Assembly (NCBI GenBank): GCA_903845455.1
Contig: CAIMXN010000038.1
Coordinates: 1-7,095 of the forward strand
DNA length: 7,095 nt
Source of the DNA: an uncultured beta proteobacterium
GTDB lineage: Bacteria; Pseudomonadota; Gammaproteobacteria; Burkholderiales; Burkholderiaceae
Reading direction: 5' to 3'
Below are positions 6,646-7,095 of the stretch, one piece after another. Each line of letters starts with the position of its first letter. Positions within the stretch are counted from its first letter, which is position 1. Under the pieces are notes generated by a model, which was not told the DNA's origin, did no database searches, and saw only the letters and a list, made by a program, of their open reading frames with translations. The position numbers were made by a program, and so were the translations under genes.

Positions 6646-7095
6646 ATGAGTATCGTCGATAACAAAAAAGCTTTCTTCGATTATTTTGTCGAGGAACGCT
6701 TCGAGGCAGGGCTGGTTCTAGAAGGCTGGGAAGTCAAAGCCATTCGGGCAGGCCGCGTGCACGTCAAGGAAGCGTATGTTGTCATTCGCAAGGCGGAGCT
6801 GTTTTTAATCGGCTGTCATATTACCCCCCTGCTCTCAGCCTCCACCCATGTCGTTCCAGATAGCACGCGCACGCGCAAACTGCTACTTAACGCTATTGAA
6901 ATACGCAAGCTCATCGGCAAAGTCGAGCAAAAGGGTTACACCCTAGTCCCTCTAAACCTGCATTTCTCCAAAGGAAATGTCAAATGCGAAATTGGCTTAG
7001 CACGTGGTAAAAAACAGCACGACAAACGGGCTGCCACCAAAGAGCGTGAATGGGAAGTCCAAAAAGGTCGCATTGCGAGAGGTGATCTCAACGCT
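6646..7095 (+). CDS. smpB: SsrA-binding protein SmpB (3' end at window edge)
   Basis: Binds tmRNA (SsrA) and delivers it to stalled ribosomes, where its C-terminal tail enters the empty mRNA channel; essential for trans-translation. The frame is open from the ATG for 150 codons to the last base of the window with no stop seen. By length and by comparison with E. coli SmpB (160 residues), at most a few residues are likely missing. Family marks are the start NKKAFFDYFVEE (6-17), GLVLEGWEVKAIRAG (22-36) in the OB-fold core, STHVVPDSTRTRKLLL (66-81), and GKKQHDKR (121-128), followed by the tail helix KEREWEVQKGRI (132-143). The N terminus is shorter than in E. coli, lacking the basic leader. The gene is read away from ratA. 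No ssrA gene is in the window. Confidence 0.97.
   Translation, partial: MSIVDNKKAFFDYFVEERFEAGLVLEGWEVKAIRAGRVHVKEAYVVIRKAELFLIGCHITPLLSASTHVVPDSTRTRKLLLNAIEIRKLIGKVEQKGYTLVPLNLHFSKGNVKCEIGLARGKKQHDKRAATKEREWEVQKGRIARGDLNA

Overview
This window looks like core chromosome from a betaproteobacterium, probably Burkholderiaceae and plausibly a Polynucleobacter-type organism. I infer this from the moderate GC content by eye, the character of the proteins, and a gene order (smpB / ratA-rnfH-guaB-guaA) that I recall from Burkholderiales. No database was searched. I see no mobile element, tRNA, rRNA, CRISPR array, prophage gene or sign of recent transfer. Coding density is very high: only about 110 bases lie outside genes, and no gene-free stretch exceeds 30 bases.

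Layout, from right to left. At the right edge smpB runs on the plus strand (6646 to the window end, 150 codons with no stop seen). Everything else is on the minus strand and is read in the order ratA (6619-6185), rnfH (6195-5845), guaB (5819-4356), guaA (4330-2723), a DUF455 ferritin-like protein (2699-1899) and a large B12-binding-type radical SAM protein (1902-10). Gaps are 23-25 bases or the genes overlap (ratA/rnfH by 11 bases, DUF455/radical SAM by 4), so the set looks like one transcription unit. An extra start just before guaB is possible, because a perfect TATAAT overlaps the rnfH stop codon.

Functions. SmpB serves trans-translation ribosome rescue. RatA is a START/Coq10-fold protein and RnfH a small beta-grasp protein; the pair commonly sits beside smpB. 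GuaB (IMP dehydrogenase) and GuaA (GMP synthetase) make GMP from IMP in two consecutive steps, and both keep all the catalytic motifs I could check.

The least understood part is the left 2.7 kb. There a putative diiron protein (DUF455) is translationally coupled to a radical SAM enzyme with a CX4CX2C iron-sulfur motif and a large helical insertion in its B12-type domain. Both keep their metal ligands and neither has a function I can name. This is the best candidate for an undescribed two-enzyme system; the rest is ordinary housekeeping.
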